From: Syntrophomonadaceae bacterium
GTDB lineage: Bacteria; Bacillota; Syntrophomonadia; Syntrophomonadales; Syntrophothermaceae
Length of the DNA: 6,433 nt
NCBI GenBank assembly: GCA_029907055.1
Contig: JARYMO010000086.1
Location: forward strand, 1-6,433
Direction of reading: 5' to 3'
A program made the position numbers and the translations under genes. Below, one piece after another: positions 6,429 through 6,433 of the stretch; the stretch's first letter is position 1; the number at the start of each line of letters is the position of its first letter. The notes below the pieces were generated by a model. It was not told where the DNA came from. It saw only the letters and a list, made by a program, of their open reading frames with translations, and did no database searches.

Positions 6429-6433
6429 TGGAT

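Larger units (their letters stand above)
6379..6433. mobile_element. Putative end of an IS21-like insertion sequence (partial, runs off the window)
   Basis: From TGTCAACG at 6379 the sequence changes from GC-rich to AT-richer DNA and carries two copies of a TCTGAGA-x-AATG-x-CAC repeat. Multiple short repeats just inside a TG...CA tip are typical of IS21-family ends, and the repeat resembles ends I recall from Bacillota IS21 relatives. No transposase is visible because the window stops 55 bases in. The exact boundary at 6379 is an inference from the tip sequence; no target duplication can be seen. Confidence 0.5.

Overview
The window is a compact, G+C-rich (by eye about two-thirds) stretch of bacterial chromosome. 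It holds most of a corrinoid (vitamin B12) uptake and salvage/late-synthesis operon on the plus strand, one convergent gene of unassigned function on the minus strand, and, at the right edge, what looks like the first bases of an insertion sequence. Strong AGGAGG-type ribosome sites, GTG and TTG starts, the ABC/CbiB/CobS/CobD gene set and the type of minus-strand protein suggest a high-GC anaerobic Bacillota (Moorella/Desulfotomaculum-like) or similar anaerobe. This placement is inference; nothing in the window is diagnostic of a taxon.

Layout, left to right. Positions 1-71 are the last 22 codons of a BtuF-like substrate-binding protein. BtuC-like FecCD permease follows at 75-1151, then a BtuD-like ATPase carrying an extra C-terminal domain of about 150 residues (1184-2521), CbiB (2518-3474), CobS (3503-4249) and a CobD-type PLP decarboxylase (4299-5375). 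Gaps are 3, 32, -4, 28 and 49 bases, so all six are probably one transcript. The promoter, and any cobalamin riboswitch, would lie to the left of the window. A GC-rich hairpin at 5439-5460 probably ends the transcript.

How the genes work together: BtuF-C-D would bring corrinoids (cobinamide, cobyric acid, cobalamin) across the membrane. CobD makes (R)-1-amino-2-propanol phosphate from threonine phosphate, CbiB attaches it to adenosylcobyric acid, and CobS joins activated cobinamide to alpha-ribazole (phosphate). The adenosylcobinamide kinase/guanylyltransferase (CobU/CobY), CobT and CobC-type phosphatase needed to complete the nucleotide loop are not in the window.

Right side: a 249-residue cysteine-bearing protein resembling the DUF6125 / ATC-hydrolase-like families runs on the minus strand (5505-6254), with a strong ribosome site and a GTG start. 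Its leader is purine-rich and contains a 14-bp palindrome. Beyond it, 6379-6433 carries two copies of a 19-base repeat with a 25-base period, resembling the multiply repeated ends of IS21-family elements, with a consensus TTGACA at the tip pointing out toward the minus-strand gene.

Most unusual points: the uncharacterised domain fused to the BtuD ATPase, the internal duplication plus cysteine set in the minus-strand protein, and the putative IS end with an outward -35 box. I see no CRISPR, tRNA, rRNA or phage genes.
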